A DNA stretch of 34,039 nt from Phycisphaeraceae bacterium (GCA_007693965.1 RECQ01000028.1:1-34039); one strand, 5' to 3'; shown: positions 1 through 8,699, numbered from the stretch's first letter. Notes: generated by a model from the sequence alone, not told the origin. Numbers and translations are program-made.

Positions 1-6
1 GAAAAT

Positions 7-84
7 GCTCACCGCTCACCGCTCACCGCTCACCGCTCACCGCTCACCGCTCACCCCTCACCCCTCACCGCTCACCCCTCACCC
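7..84. repeat. Tandem 7-bp array (GCTCACC/CCTCACC)
   Basis: Eleven consecutive heptamers run from position 7 to 83. The first seven are GCTCACC and the last four mix CCTCACC and GCTCACC. On the minus strand it reads as repeated GGTGAGC/GGTGAGG. The array overlaps the end of the phosphorylase gene and supplies its TGA stop (81..79). A related 7-bp array lies at 26528-26583 and a related 8-bp array at 8601-8624. There are no unique spacers, so it is not CRISPR. Confidence 0.9.
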
Positions 85-1746
85 GAAATACGCCTTCACC
101 ACATACTGCCGCATCATCCGTTCGGTGTTGAAGAACGAGCCGTTGAGCGCGATGGCGTGGCGCATGATGTCGATGAAGGCGTGGCGGTCGTTGTAGAACG
201 CGGGGAGGACCGCCTCTTCCAGTTTTTCGTAGAGGAGCGTCGCGTCGCGGTCGTGGTCGATGTCATTGTTGTGGCCGCCGATTGCCCAGCCGGTGACGCC
301 CTCGATGCACCCTTCCACCCACCAGCCGTCGAGGACGCTGAGCGAGGGGACGCCGTTGGCCGCGGCCTTCATGCCGCTTGTGCCCGACGCCTCGAGGGGC
401 GGCTCGGGCGTGTTCAGCCAGACGTCGACGCCCGCGGTCATGAGGGCGCCGAGCTCCATGTCGTACTCGGGGAGGTAGACGCAATCGACCTCGCCGCGGA
501 GTTCGGCGATGGCGCTGTGAATCTTCTCGATCATGGCCTTCCCGTCGTCGTCGCGCGGGTGGGCCTTGCCCGCGAAGACGATCTGGATGGGCCCGATCTG
601 TTCGGCGATGCGGCGCAGGCGTTTGAGGTCATTGAAGATGAGCAGCGGCCGCTTGTAGGCGGTCATGCGCCGGGCGTAGCCGAGCGTGAGGGCGTCGGCG
701 CTGAGCTTCACACCCGTATCAGCTTCGATGCGTTCGAGCAGCGTTCCCTTCGCTGATGTGTGCGCCTCCCACACCTCGGCGTGGGGGATGGACAGGCCGC
801 AGCGCAGCGACAGGTTGTCCGCCCGCCAGCCGGACATGTACCGGTCGAAGAGCTCCGCGAAGGGCTTCGAGACCCACGTGCCCAGGTGCACGCCGTTGGT
901 GATGGAGTCGATGGTGAAGCCGCTGAACATGCGGCGCGAGATTTCGCCGTGCTTCTTGGCCACGCCGTTGATGTATCGGCTGAGGTTGAAGCCGGCGTAG
1001 GTCATGTTCAGCTTGTTCTCGTGGTCGAAGAGGCCCGATTGCTCGAAGGCCTCGTGCCGGCCGAGGATCTTCCGCACCATATTTCGCGGAAAGCGGTCGT
1101 GGCCGGCGGGGACGGGTGTGTGGGTGGTGAAGACGCAGTGTGTGCGCACCTCGGCGATGGTGCGTGTGTCGATCTCGTCTTTTCCCTCGGCCCGCATCCG
1201 CTCCAGAAGCAACTCGGCGGCGAGCAGGCTGGAGTGGCCCTCGTTCATGTGGAAGCGGTGGATGTCGTGGTGACCGAGGGCCCGCAGGATGCGCACGCCG
1301 CCGATGCCGAGGATGGCCTCCTGCTTGAGCCGGTAGGCGTCGTCGCCGCCGTAGAGTTGGTCGGTGAGGCGCCGGTCGTCGGGGTGGTTGTCGGGCAGGT
1401 CGGTGTCGAGGAAGAGAAGGGGGACGACGGCGCCGCCGACGCCGACGACATCGCGCCGCCAGGCGCGGATGTGGACGTCCCGCTCCTCGATGCGCACCAC
1501 GGCGCGGGCGGGCGTCTCCTCGGTCAGCTCCTCGATGGGCCACGGCGCCGGCGCCTCGGTCTGGCGTCCGGACTTGTCGAGCATCTGGCGGAAGTACCCC
1601 CGGCGGGAGGCGAGCGTGACGGCGGTCATGGCGAGCCCGAGATCGGCGGCGGATCGGATCGAATCCCCGGCGAGCATGCCCAGCCCGCCGCAGTAGGTGT
1701 GGATCCGCTGCTCGATTCCGATCTCCATGGAGAAGTAGGCGATCAT
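79..1746 (-). CDS. glgP: Short-form alpha-glucan (glycogen) phosphorylase, GT35
   Basis: This enzyme would cleave alpha-1,4-glucan ends with phosphate to give glucose-1-phosphate in the cytoplasm. The 555-residue product has the N-terminal GGLGMLAGD loop (about 20-28), NEGHSS (168-173), HTPVPAGHD (209-217), TNGVH (283-287), YARRMTAYKR (357-366) and the PLP-binding motif EASGTSGMK with Lys460. It lacks the extra length of classical phosphorylases of about 800 residues, and matches the short bacterial/archaeal subfamily whose physiological substrate is often maltodextrin. The ATG at 1746 is chosen because GGAG lies just upstream and the family begins with a similar IAYFSMEIG strand; 20 more upstream codons are open but look non-coding. 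The stop lies inside a heptamer array. No other glycogen genes are adjacent. The family call is firm; the preferred glucan cannot be told. Confidence 0.93.
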   Translation of the reverse strand: MIAYFSMEIGIEQRIHTYCGGLGMLAGDSIRSAADLGLAMTAVTLASRRGYFRQMLDKSGRQTEAPAPWPIEELTEETPARAVVRIEERDVHIRAWRRDVVGVGGAVVPLLFLDTDLPDNHPDDRRLTDQLYGGDDAYRLKQEAILGIGGVRILRALGHHDIHRFHMNEGHSSLLAAELLLERMRAEGKDEIDTRTIAEVRTHCVFTTHTPVPAGHDRFPRNMVRKILGRHEAFEQSGLFDHENKLNMTYAGFNLSRYINGVAKKHGEISRRMFSGFTIDSITNGVHLGTWVSKPFAELFDRYMSGWRADNLSLRCGLSIPHAEVWEAHTSAKGTLLERIEADTGVKLSADALTLGYARRMTAYKRPLLIFNDLKRLRRIAEQIGPIQIVFAGKAHPRDDDGKAMIEKIHSAIAELRGEVDCVYLPEYDMELGALMTAGVDVWLNTPEPPLEASGTSGMKAAANGVPSLSVLDGWWVEGCIEGVTGWAIGGHNNDIDHDRDATLLYEKLEEAVLPAFYNDRHAFIDIMRHAIALNGSFFNTERMMRQYVVKAYFG

Positions 1747-1787
1747 GGGTGGAGCTCCGGCGTCTCGCTCTGGCGATCGTGCGGGCC

Positions 1788-1805
1788 TGCTCCATTGATG
1801 GAGCA
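1788..1805. promoter_or_regulatory. Candidate operator, inverted repeat upstream of glgP
   Basis: A perfect inverted repeat, TGCTCCAT-TG-ATGGAGCA, lies 41 bp upstream of the phosphorylase start, in the gap between two divergent genes. A second overlapping pair, TTGAT (1795-1799) and ATCAA (1806-1810), shares part of it. The size and symmetry fit a dimeric regulator site, but no matching site or regulator gene is seen in the window. Confidence 0.35.
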
Positions 1806-1920
1806 ATCAACCCGGGATTGACGATGGAAGTGTATTCTCAATCCGCTGAGCGGGGCCTGTTGCGGCTCACGCGGCGTTCGTGGTCTGTGAACGTTTTGAC
1901 CCTTGTGGAGGAACCGCGAC

Positions 1921-2310
1921 ATGCTCACGTCACTGATGGCGACTCTTGCCCAAACGGAATCCGAAGTCGGCGGTCTTGTCTTCTTCCTGTTCTACATCGC
2001 GATCGTCGTCCTGATCATCGCGGGTTTCTGGAAGGTCTTCAGCAAGGCGGGGCATCCCGGCTGGTTGGCGATCATCCCGATCGTCAATTTGTATTTTCTC
2101 TGCAAGATCGCCGGGCGTCCGGGATGGTGGGTGCTTCTGATGTTCATCCCGCTGGTGAACATCGTGGTGTACGTCATCATCTCGCTGGATGTGGCCAAGT
2201 CGTTCGGGCAGAGCGCGCTCTTCGCGATCGGCCTGTTCTTCCTCGGATTTATCTTCTACCCGATACTTGGCTTCGGCAGCGCCCAGTACCAGGGCCCCGC
2301 CGCGGTGTGA
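1921..2310 (+). CDS. DUF5684-type small integral membrane protein
   Basis: The 129-residue protein is almost wholly hydrophobic, with about four membrane segments. Its core, roughly residues 45-120, has the DUF5684 pattern: HPGWLAIIPIVNLYFL, then AGRPGWWVLLMFIPLVN, then LDVAKSFG and FYPILGFG near the end. The function of the family is unknown, and some members are fused to or neighbour signal peptidases. The ATG at 1921 is preceded by GGAGGA (1907-1912) at 8 nt, the clearest ribosome site in this part of the window; an in-frame TTG at 1903 overlaps that site and is rejected as the start. Two zinc-ribbon membrane proteins follow on the same strand, so the three may be one transcription unit of envelope proteins. 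Confidence 0.85.
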   Translation: MLTSLMATLAQTESEVGGLVFFLFYIAIVVLIIAGFWKVFSKAGHPGWLAIIPIVNLYFLCKIAGRPGWWVLLMFIPLVNIVVYVIISLDVAKSFGQSALFAIGLFFLGFIFYPILGFGSAQYQGPAAV

Positions 2311-2349
2311 GGCCGCGCGTCGTTCGATGCGATGCCGTGTTGATCGCCC

Positions 2350-3051
2350 ATGGCGCGTCAGAAATCGCAGCCGCTCTCGGATCCCGTCTGGAGTGAGACT
2401 CCGGATCATTGCCTCTGGTGCAGCTATCCACTGGTCGGGCTCACGGCGCCGGGGAGGTGCCCGGAGTGCGGCGTCTGGTTCGACGCCCATGTGCTCACGC
2501 TCTGCGGCGTGCCCGCCTCCAGCGCGGGGGCGCCGGTGTGGCGACGGGCGGCGTGGCTGGCGGTGATCGGCGCCGGGCTGATCTACTTCTATGTCGGCTG
2601 GGCCTTTCTCCTTTTCATTTCGCCGATTCTCGCCGGCGCAACAGGTCTGGCGATTCTCGGCGCGCTGGTCGTGCTGGTCGTCATCAGCCCACGCGAGCGC
2701 CGCGGCGCCGAGCGGTTCATCTTCACGCATCGGGGCGTGGTGCGGGCGCCCTTGAAGCAGGGCCGGCATGCTTCCGGAGCGGACACGATTCTGATTCCCT
2801 ACGACGATGCCAACGCGGTGGAGTTGAAGCGGGTGAGTTTCTTCTGGCGCAAGCTGAGGATCGGCGTCGCCTCGGGCCGGGGGGCGCGCATGAGCGGGTT
2901 CGCCTTCCGGGCAGGGGTTCGCTGCCCCGACGACTACGAAGAGCGTGTTCGTCACCACATCGAAGCACTGCTGCAGGCCGCGAGGGAGGAGCGATCCGAT
3001 GATCCCTCCGCTCTCCTCGGTTCGCTGCATGCCGGGGATTCGGCGCACTGA
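2350..3051 (+). CDS. Zinc-ribbon membrane protein, function unknown
   Basis: The 233-residue protein opens with a four-cysteine zinc ribbon (CLWC about 22-25 and CPEC about 37-40), then two adjacent membrane helices (about 67-112), then a soluble C-terminal domain of about 120 residues with alternating beta-type segments (FIFTHRGVVRAPL, TILIPYDDANAVEL) that resembles a small PH-like fold only in general pattern. I do not recognise a named family. Rubredoxin-like ribbons joined to membrane helices are frequent in planctomycete proteins of unknown role. It starts 39 bp after the DUF5684 gene; no strong ribosome site precedes the ATG. The ribbon is seen directly; metal binding and the PH-like idea are inference. 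Confidence 0.75.
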   Translation: MARQKSQPLSDPVWSETPDHCLWCSYPLVGLTAPGRCPECGVWFDAHVLTLCGVPASSAGAPVWRRAAWLAVIGAGLIYFYVGWAFLLFISPILAGATGLAILGALVVLVVISPRERRGAERFIFTHRGVVRAPLKQGRHASGADTILIPYDDANAVELKRVSFFWRKLRIGVASGRGARMSGFAFRAGVRCPDDYEERVRHHIEALLQAAREERSDDPSALLGSLHAGDSAH

Positions 3052-3071
3052 TCGAATCATCCATTTTCTGC

Positions 3072-3101
3072 TTGTTCACACCTGTTGGTCGTGGGTATTC
3101 T
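3072..3101 (+). promoter_or_regulatory. Candidate sigma70-type promoter
   Basis: TTGTTC (3072-3077), an 18-bp spacer, then TATTCT (3096-3101) lies in the 88-bp gap before the second zinc-ribbon gene, giving a leader of about 30 nt that includes GGGAGG. The same TTGTTC hexamer occurs in the candidate promoter at 28608. Confidence 0.35.
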
Positions 3102-3139
3102 GGTTGGCGTCCGGGCCCAGGTCGTGGGAGGTATGCAGC

Positions 3140-3949
3140 ATGAAATCATGCGCGCTGTGCGGCGGGGATGTCGAGAACACGCCACGTCTCAAGGACTCGA
3201 AGGGTCGCTATATGCACAGGGCCTGCTACGAGCGGGCGATGGCGGCGAAGTCCTCCGGCGCGGGCATTGCTTCCGGCTCCGGCGCGGCGGCAGCCTCGGG
3301 CGCGGACGCCGGGATTCTGCCGATACAGCCCTCGGATCGGGAGCGGGCCCGAGCGTGCCCATCCTGCAACGCGATGATGGAGGGTCTGGCCCGGTTGTGC
3401 ATCGCCTGCGGCTACAACCTGGACACCGGGCGCCGCGCCGAAACGATGGTCAACGCGTCCGGCGCCGCTGTCGATGTCACGGACGACTCCAGGCGACAAA
3501 GCTGGGCGGGCGCAATGCGCAAGGATGTCTTCAACGCCATTGTCATCTTCGTTGTGACGATGATCGGCGCGCTCGTCGTGCTCGAGGGAACTGAGGGAAC
3601 GGACGGCGTGATCACCTACCTGGTGATCGTTCCCCTCGAGATCGGCCTCACGATCGCGGCGATCTTCATCTGCGCCTTGATGTGGCTCAGCCCCGGGCGG
3701 CCGTGGCTGCTCACCAGCCTCCGGCTGGCGGCGGTGGTGAGCACTGTCAGCCTCGCCCAGATTCTGATCGGGCTGGCGCTGCCCTCTTTCTTTTTCATTG
3801 CGCTCGCCAGCCTGGTGCTTCAGGCGGCGCTGCTGGCGTGGGCGCTGGAGATCGAGTTCGGCGAAGCGATCCTGGTGGCGATCATCACGATCATCATCAA
3901 GATTATTCTGGCCATCACTCTGGCGAGCCTGGTGCTCTCGCGTTTCTGA
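3140..3949 (+). CDS. Double zinc-ribbon multi-pass membrane protein, function unknown
   Basis: The 269-residue protein has a treble-clef-like N-terminus (CALC at 4-7, HRAC near 28-31), a low-complexity Gly/Ala/Ser linker, a second ribbon (CPSC and CIAC, about residues 76-95), a short soluble stretch and then four or five hydrophobic helices to the C-terminus, which ends in an Ile/Leu-rich segment. No known family is recognised. The ATG at 3140 is preferred because GGGAGG (3126-3131) sits 8 nt before it; the open frame extends back to 2945 but that part overlaps the previous gene. Paired ribbons tied to a membrane domain suggest a scaffold or sensing role at the inner face of the membrane, which is inference only. 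It is convergent with msrB, with 12 bp between stops. Confidence 0.78.
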   Translation: MKSCALCGGDVENTPRLKDSKGRYMHRACYERAMAAKSSGAGIASGSGAAAASGADAGILPIQPSDRERARACPSCNAMMEGLARLCIACGYNLDTGRRAETMVNASGAAVDVTDDSRRQSWAGAMRKDVFNAIVIFVVTMIGALVVLEGTEGTDGVITYLVIVPLEIGLTIAAIFICALMWLSPGRPWLLTSLRLAAVVSTVSLAQILIGLALPSFFFIALASLVLQAALLAWALEIEFGEAILVAIITIIIKIILAITLASLVLSRF

Positions 3950-3961
3950 CGCATCGCGCGG

Positions 3962-4597
3962 TCAGTCGGCGTTCGCGGGCTCGAATGTCATCGCCGCCGA
4001 ATTGATGCAGTAGCGCATGCCGGTCGGGGGCGGGCCGTCGGGGAAGATGTGGCCGAGGTGGCCGTCGCACCGGCCGCAGACGACCTCGGTGCGCACCATG
4101 CCGTGGCTGTGGTCGGGCTTCTCAACGATGTTCGCGCCCTCGATTTTCTCGAAGAACGCCGGCCAGCCGCAGCCGGAATCGAACTTGGTGTCGGAGACGA
4201 ACAGCTCCTGCCCGCAGCCGGCGCAGCTGTAGAGGCCGGCTTCCTTGGTGTCCCAGTAGGCGCCGGTGAAGGCGCGCTCGGTGCCGGCCTGGCGGAGGAT
4301 GCGGTACTGCTCGGGCGTGAGCAGGCGGCGCCATTCCTCATCGCTGCGGACGAGGCGCTCCTTCGCGGCGACGTCGGCTGATTTTTCACTGCCTGATGCG
4401 GACGAGGTTGCGGGGTTGGTGTGGTCGGCGCTGGTCATGGCTGAGGATTGCTCCGGTTCCGGGGAGGCCGACGTGTCGCGCACGCCGCAGGCGACACCGA
4501 GCAGACTCGACGCCGCCAGGAAGAGAAGCGCTCCGTTGCGGATCGTCGGCGAGAGGGTCGTCATGCATGGAGTCGATCGCGTGCGGGTCATGTTCAT
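3962..4597 (-). CDS. msrB: Peptide-methionine (R)-S-oxide reductase, exported
   Basis: MsrB reduces the R-sulfoxide of methionine in proteins. All family hallmarks are present in the 211-residue product: structural zinc cysteines C125/C128 and C174/C177, SGCGWPAFF (141-149), HGMVRTEV (165-172), [11 protein letters not shown] and the catalytic RYCIN motif with Cys197. The first 75 residues are not part of the enzyme: a hydrophobic stretch (22-36) ends in GVAC (Cys37), a weak lipobox, followed by a Ser/Thr/Glu-rich linker. That points to an exported, perhaps membrane-anchored enzyme repairing envelope proteins; the export call is inference because the -3 residue is Gly. The ATG at 4597 has AGGA just upstream; ATGs at 4591 and 4564 are alternatives. 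It lies 66 bp after the C39-like gene and may be cotranscribed with it. Confidence 0.93.
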   Translation of the reverse strand: MNMTRTRSTPCMTTLSPTIRNGALLFLAASSLLGVACGVRDTSASPEPEQSSAMTSADHTNPATSSASGSEKSADVAAKERLVRSDEEWRRLLTPEQYRILRQAGTERAFTGAYWDTKEAGLYSCAGCGQELFVSDTKFDSGCGWPAFFEKIEGANIVEKPDHSHGMVRTEVVCGRCDGHLGHIFPDGPPPTGMRYCINSAAMTFEPANAD

Positions 4598-4663
4598 GGG
4601 TCCTGCGGGTTGCAGAATCGGGATGGAGAGAGGGGCGAGTGTGGAACTCTAGGCCCGTCCGGC

Positions 4664-5707
4664 TCAGGATTCGCCGCCTGGCCGCTCTTTGAGCCAGTCG
4701 CCATCGTCGTATTCGGAAGATTCGGCGGGCGTCGTGTCTTCCATGTGCTCCGGCGCCGACTTCGCGTCTTCAGGCTCCGGTTCGGTCCAGTACACGGTGG
4801 CGGCGCGCGTGATCAGCGGCGCATTGCGCGGAAGCTCGGCGCGGAGGAAGACGATAGCCGCCCCGGTGTAGAGTCTGGAGAACTCGCCGAAGCTGATGGC
4901 GGCGAGTCCTGCGGGAGCGCGAACATCGGGGTCGCCGAGCTGGGAATCGATCCAGGGGTTGGCGATGAGCACGCGATCGTCCGGCGTCCAGCCCTGCAGG
5001 ACCACCATGTGCCGTCGCCGCGCCCCGGATCGGAGCGTGACCAGCATCGGCACATCGGTGGAGGCGAAGGAAACCGCCTGCTCGGCCGTTATGTTGAGCA
5101 ATCGCGCTTCGATCCCCAATCCATCCAGTCGGAGTTGGGCGGCGCGAAGGGCGCGCATGAGCGTGCTGCCCTGCCCGACACGGACATCCGCAAGCCGGGC
5201 CATTTCCGATTCACTGGTGCGCACGCCGATGCCCGGCGCCCCGAGCGCTGTGGCGAGCGATGCGGCGACGCAGGTGTCCTCACGCGTCTGGGCGAAGACG
5301 CCCGGGCCCGCCTCCATGCCGGAATCTTCAGCCAGGTCGACATGGGGGGAGAGCATCCACATTCCGTTGAAACACAGGTACAAGACCCCGAACGCTCCGA
5401 GCAGCGGCCCCAGCACGTGCCGGCGCCGGATGTGCTGGTTCACGCTGAGAATGCCCGCCAGCAGCATCACCGCAGGCACGATGAGCGTTCCCTCGGTGTA
5501 CACCAGCATCTCCAGCGGCAGGATGTGCAGCAGGGCGTCCTGGTAGGCATGGCGCATCGCCCAGCCGATCGCCAGAGCCGCGAGCAGAAGCAGACCGATC
5601 TCGACCATCGAGGTCGAGCCGCGTCCGATCATCCGCCCGAAGAGATAGGCGGCGAGCGCCGCAAGCGCCTGAGCGATGAACCAGTGGATGGCGACGTCTG
5701 CGAACAT
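4664..5707 (-). CDS. Membrane protein with C39-like cysteine peptidase domain
   Basis: The 347-residue protein has four hydrophobic helices (about 7-25, 35-52, 72-90, 98-118), then a papain-like fold of the C39 type: Gln140 (oxyanion) and Cys146 in the segment AQTREDTCVAASLATAL, and His233 in RRHMVVLQGW. In C39 peptidases, which cut double-glycine leaders of bacteriocins, the third residue is Asp in a DP motif; here it is Asn250 (IANPW), the Cys-His-Asn triad of classical papains. The C-terminal 60 residues are acidic and likely disordered. The ATG at 5707 has GGAG 5 nt upstream. No ABC exporter domain is fused and no small leader-peptide gene is seen nearby, so the substrate is unknown. Divergent from the RND transporter. 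Confidence 0.75.
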   Translation of the reverse strand: MFADVAIHWFIAQALAALAAYLFGRMIGRGSTSMVEIGLLLLAALAIGWAMRHAYQDALLHILPLEMLVYTEGTLIVPAVMLLAGILSVNQHIRRRHVLGPLLGAFGVLYLCFNGMWMLSPHVDLAEDSGMEAGPGVFAQTREDTCVAASLATALGAPGIGVRTSESEMARLADVRVGQGSTLMRALRAAQLRLDGLGIEARLLNITAEQAVSFASTDVPMLVTLRSGARRRHMVVLQGWTPDDRVLIANPWIDSQLGDPDVRAPAGLAAISFGEFSRLYTGAAIVFLRAELPRNAPLITRAATVYWTEPEPEDAKSAPEHMEDTTPAESSEYDDGDWLKERPGGES

Positions 5708-5960
5708 GGTCGCTCCGTCTGTGTGTGACCCGGACTGTGGCGCCGCCGAGCAGGTTCTGAAGGCCTCTCATCGCTGCGGCGAACCTGGTGATTATTCGTG
5801 CGACAAGCCCCGAGGGCGCCGGCGAGTCTGAGGCTTTGGCGAATTTCTCTTCGATGGCGCCCGGATTGTGCGGCATTTGTACGGTTTTGAGTCGTGTTTG
5901 TCATCCTCTCACAGACCCTTGCCTGTTGCAGTGCGGGGTGGGGAGGGGGAGGATCCCGCC

Positions 5961-8603
5961 GTGCCCGTCTTCTCCTCGAGCGCCGAGAGGCATGGTTTTC
6001 TCACCGCATGGGCCCGTTTTGTGACGGGACGCCCGTGGTTGACACTGTGCCTGGCCGCGGCTCTGGCGGCGGGGGGAATCCTCATCTCGCTGGGGCGACT
6101 GGAGTTCCGCTCCGATCGCAGCGAGTTAATCGATCCGGCCCTCCCCTGGCAGCAGCGCTACGCGGACTACAAGGCGCGCTTCCCCGGCTGGAACGATCTG
6201 CTGGTGGCGATCGACGCCCAGTCGGCGCCGCCGGAGGTTGTGGAGGCGTTCATCGAGGAGCTTGTCACGCGCCTGAAGGGCGACGCCCGCTTCAGCCGCG
6301 TTGTCGCGGGATTTGAGACAAGTGAAGCGCCGGCGGGGTTGATCCTTGCGGAGCCGCCGGAGCGAATCGAGCGCATCGCGGACGACGTGCGTCGCCTCGG
6401 CCCCGCGCTGGTGTCGTCGACGCCGGAGGGCCTGCTCTCTCTCGCCGCGGCGGCGGAAGATCTTGACGCCGAGCGACGCGCCGAGCTGGCGTCACTGCTG
6501 GCGCGCATGGAGCGGGTCGGCCGCGGCGAAGCGGGGGCGTGGATACTCACGCCGCCGGACGGCACGCGCCGTTTCGTCGTGGGCGATGACGAGCTGATCG
6601 TGCTCATGACATCGTTGGCGGAGGATGGCGAGCAGACGCGCATGCGCGGTATGACGGTCAACGCGCCTGCGGAGGGGATCGCGGCGCTGCGCGCGCACCT
6701 GCGCGCTGTTCGCACCATGCAGCGCTTCGCCACGATTGAGGCCGGCGTCACCGGTGTGCCGGTGCTGGAGGCTGATGAGGCGACCCAGTCTCTCGACGAC
6801 GCGTCCAAGGCCACCGCTCTGGCGCTGGCGCTCATCGCCATCCTGATGATGTTCGTCTACCGCGGCGCCGTCGTGCCATTGCTGGCGATCGCGTCGCTGC
6901 TGCTGGGAGTAGCATGGTCCTTCGGATGGCTGACGCTGGCGGTGGGACATCTTCAGCTTCTCAGCGTCGTCTTCGTGGTGATTCTGCTGGGGCTGGGTGT
7001 TGACACGGCGATTCATCTGATCGCTCGCCTGGAGTTGGTGCACCCGGATCATGACCACATGCCCGATGCGGTGGCGCAGGCGTTTCGCGGGGTGGGGCCG
7101 GGCGTGATGACCGGCGCGCTGACCACCGCTGCGGCCTTCGGCGCCACAGCGCTGACCAGTTTTAAGGGCGTGGCTGAGATGGGTTTGATCGCGATGGGTG
7201 GCGTGATCCTGTGCACGATCGCGGTGATGTCGTGTTTTCCTGCGCTGCTGGAAGTGCTGCCACACCCGGAGCGGCATCTGCGCGCGCGTCCCGGCGGCGA
7301 GGGGCGCCCGTACATGCGCGGTGCGCTCAACGGCGTTGATCACAGGCCGCGGCTGACGCTGGGTATCTGGCTGATCGCAATCGGTGTCTGCGGCTGGCTG
7401 GCGCTGGGCGTGCGCTATGACCCGGACCTGGTCGAGCTGATGCCGGAGAACGCCGAGAGCGTGCGCTGGGAGCGCCGGCTGGAGCGGGCGGATCAGCAGT
7501 CGGTGTGGCACGCGGTGGTGGTGGCCGAGTCGGAGGCCGAAGCGCAGGCGCTGACGACGCAGTTGCGGGCGCTGGATGTGGTCGCGGATGTCGGTGCGGC
7601 GGGGATGCTCTTTCCGAAGCACGTGGAGGAGAAACGGGCGATCCTGCGCACGCTTCCGCGCGTGGTGGGGGCGGGCGAAGCGGATGCCGGATCGCTGCGC
7701 CGCGCTGCGGAAACGCTCGCAGCTCGCTGGTCGGAGCGCGATGAATCGATTGCAGCGCAGGCGTCGTCGCTGGCGAGCCTGGATGATGCGGGGCTGGCGC
7801 AGATCGGCGAGGTGTACGCCCGCGAGCGCGCGGCGCTGGGCGAGCGGATGGAGGCGCTGCGCCAGGCGACGCCGCCGGGTATTGAAGAGTTGCCCACAGC
7901 GCTGCGCGAGCAGTGGGTGGGCGTGGACGGTTCGCTGCTGCTGCGCATCTATCCCGCAGCGCCGACGGATGGCGGCGCATCCGGCGGGCCGCTGAGTCCG
8001 GAACGGCTGGGGCCCTTTGCAAAATCCGTGCTGGCCACAGCGCCGATGGCGACGGGGCCGACGATCCAGATCCACGAATCGACACGCCTCATCGGACGCG
8101 CCTATATGGCGGCGGCGGGTATGGCGCTGGGCGCGATCCTGCTCATCCTGCTGCTTGATTTTCGCAACATCGGTGATGCGCTGTGTGTGCTGATTCCCGT
8201 CGCGGTGGCGATCGTGACGCTGCTGGCGGTGATGCGCCTCACCGGGACCAGCCTGAACTTCGCCAACATGGTCGTCATGCCGCTGATCGTCGGGATGGGG
8301 GTGGATGCAGGCGTGCACGCCGTGCATCGCTGGCGCCAGCAGCCGCTGGACAAACCCGCAGGAATGGCGGGCGGCTCCGGGCGCGCCATCACGATGACGA
8401 CCGCGACGACTGCGATCGGCTTCGCCTGCATGATGACCGGCGCCCACCGCGGCATCTGGTCGCTCGGCTTTGTGATGACGGTCGGGCTCGTGCTCGTCTG
8501 GGCGGCGTGCGCGCTGCTGCTCCCGGCCGTGCTGCGACTGCGCACCGCAGACGCCGTGGTGCGCGATGCAGCGCTGCACCGTGCGGATGCGTGGGGGAAG
8601 TGA
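5961..8603 (+). CDS. RND/MMPL-family transporter (HpnN-like)
   Basis: An inner-membrane exporter driven by proton flow, probably for lipids or other hydrophobic compounds. The 880 residues show the duplicated RND plan: TM1 (about 20-42), a large periplasmic loop, five helices (about 295-440), then TM7 (about 465-487), a second loop rich in helical Ala/Glu/Arg segments, and five helices (about 715-860). Each half carries the typical G-x-G-V-D motif in its fourth helix (GLGVD ending at Asp348; GMGVD ending at Asp782). The start is set at GTG 5961 because GGGGGAGGA (5945-5953) lies 7 nt before it; the open frame reaches back to 5868 but that stretch has no signal. There is no membrane fusion protein or TolC gene beside it. 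The similarity to hopanoid transporters is by layout only; the substrate is unknown. Confidence 0.87.
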   Translation: MPVFSSSAERHGFLTAWARFVTGRPWLTLCLAAALAAGGILISLGRLEFRSDRSELIDPALPWQQRYADYKARFPGWNDLLVAIDAQSAPPEVVEAFIEELVTRLKGDARFSRVVAGFETSEAPAGLILAEPPERIERIADDVRRLGPALVSSTPEGLLSLAAAAEDLDAERRAELASLLARMERVGRGEAGAWILTPPDGTRRFVVGDDELIVLMTSLAEDGEQTRMRGMTVNAPAEGIAALRAHLRAVRTMQRFATIEAGVTGVPVLEADEATQSLDDASKATALALALIAILMMFVYRGAVVPLLAIASLLLGVAWSFGWLTLAVGHLQLLSVVFVVILLGLGVDTAIHLIARLELVHPDHDHMPDAVAQAFRGVGPGVMTGALTTAAAFGATALTSFKGVAEMGLIAMGGVILCTIAVMSCFPALLEVLPHPERHLRARPGGEGRPYMRGALNGVDHRPRLTLGIWLIAIGVCGWLALGVRYDPDLVELMPENAESVRWERRLERADQQSVWHAVVVAESEAEAQALTTQLRALDVVADVGAAGMLFPKHVEEKRAILRTLPRVVGAGEADAGSLRRAAETLAARWSERDESIAAQASSLASLDDAGLAQIGEVYARERAALGERMEALRQATPPGIEELPTALREQWVGVDGSLLLRIYPAAPTDGGASGGPLSPERLGPFAKSVLATAPMATGPTIQIHESTRLIGRAYMAAAGMALGAILLILLLDFRNIGDALCVLIPVAVAIVTLLAVMRLTGTSLNFANMVVMPLIVGMGVDAGVHAVHRWRQQPLDKPAGMAGGSGRAITMTTATTAIGFACMMTGAHRGIWSLGFVMTVGLVLVWAACALLLPAVLRLRTADAVVRDAALHRADAWGK

Positions 8604-8624
8604 GTGGATGAGTGGGTGAGCGGG
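8601..8624. repeat. Three 8-bp TGAG-type units overlapping the RND stop
   Basis: TGAGTGGA, TGAGTGGG and TGAGCGGG follow one another, and the first TGA is the stop codon of the RND gene. The units resemble the GGTGAGC/GGTGAGG heptamers at the start of the window but have a period of 8. Confidence 0.6.
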
Positions 8625-8699
8625 CGCAGATTGTGAATCGTGTGGATTCTTTGGGAGTGGGTTTCAGAGTTTGGGTTTGCTGCAGGTCTGTGACTTCTG

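Noticed and set aside
7-84. Possible CRISPR or CRISPR-like array
   Set aside because: Units are 7 bp with no spacers, and no cas genes are present.
6492-8579. A 695-codon open frame antisense to the RND transporter
   Set aside because: Composition is Arg/His/Gln-rich with no recognisable domain; the plus frame shows clear RND motifs.
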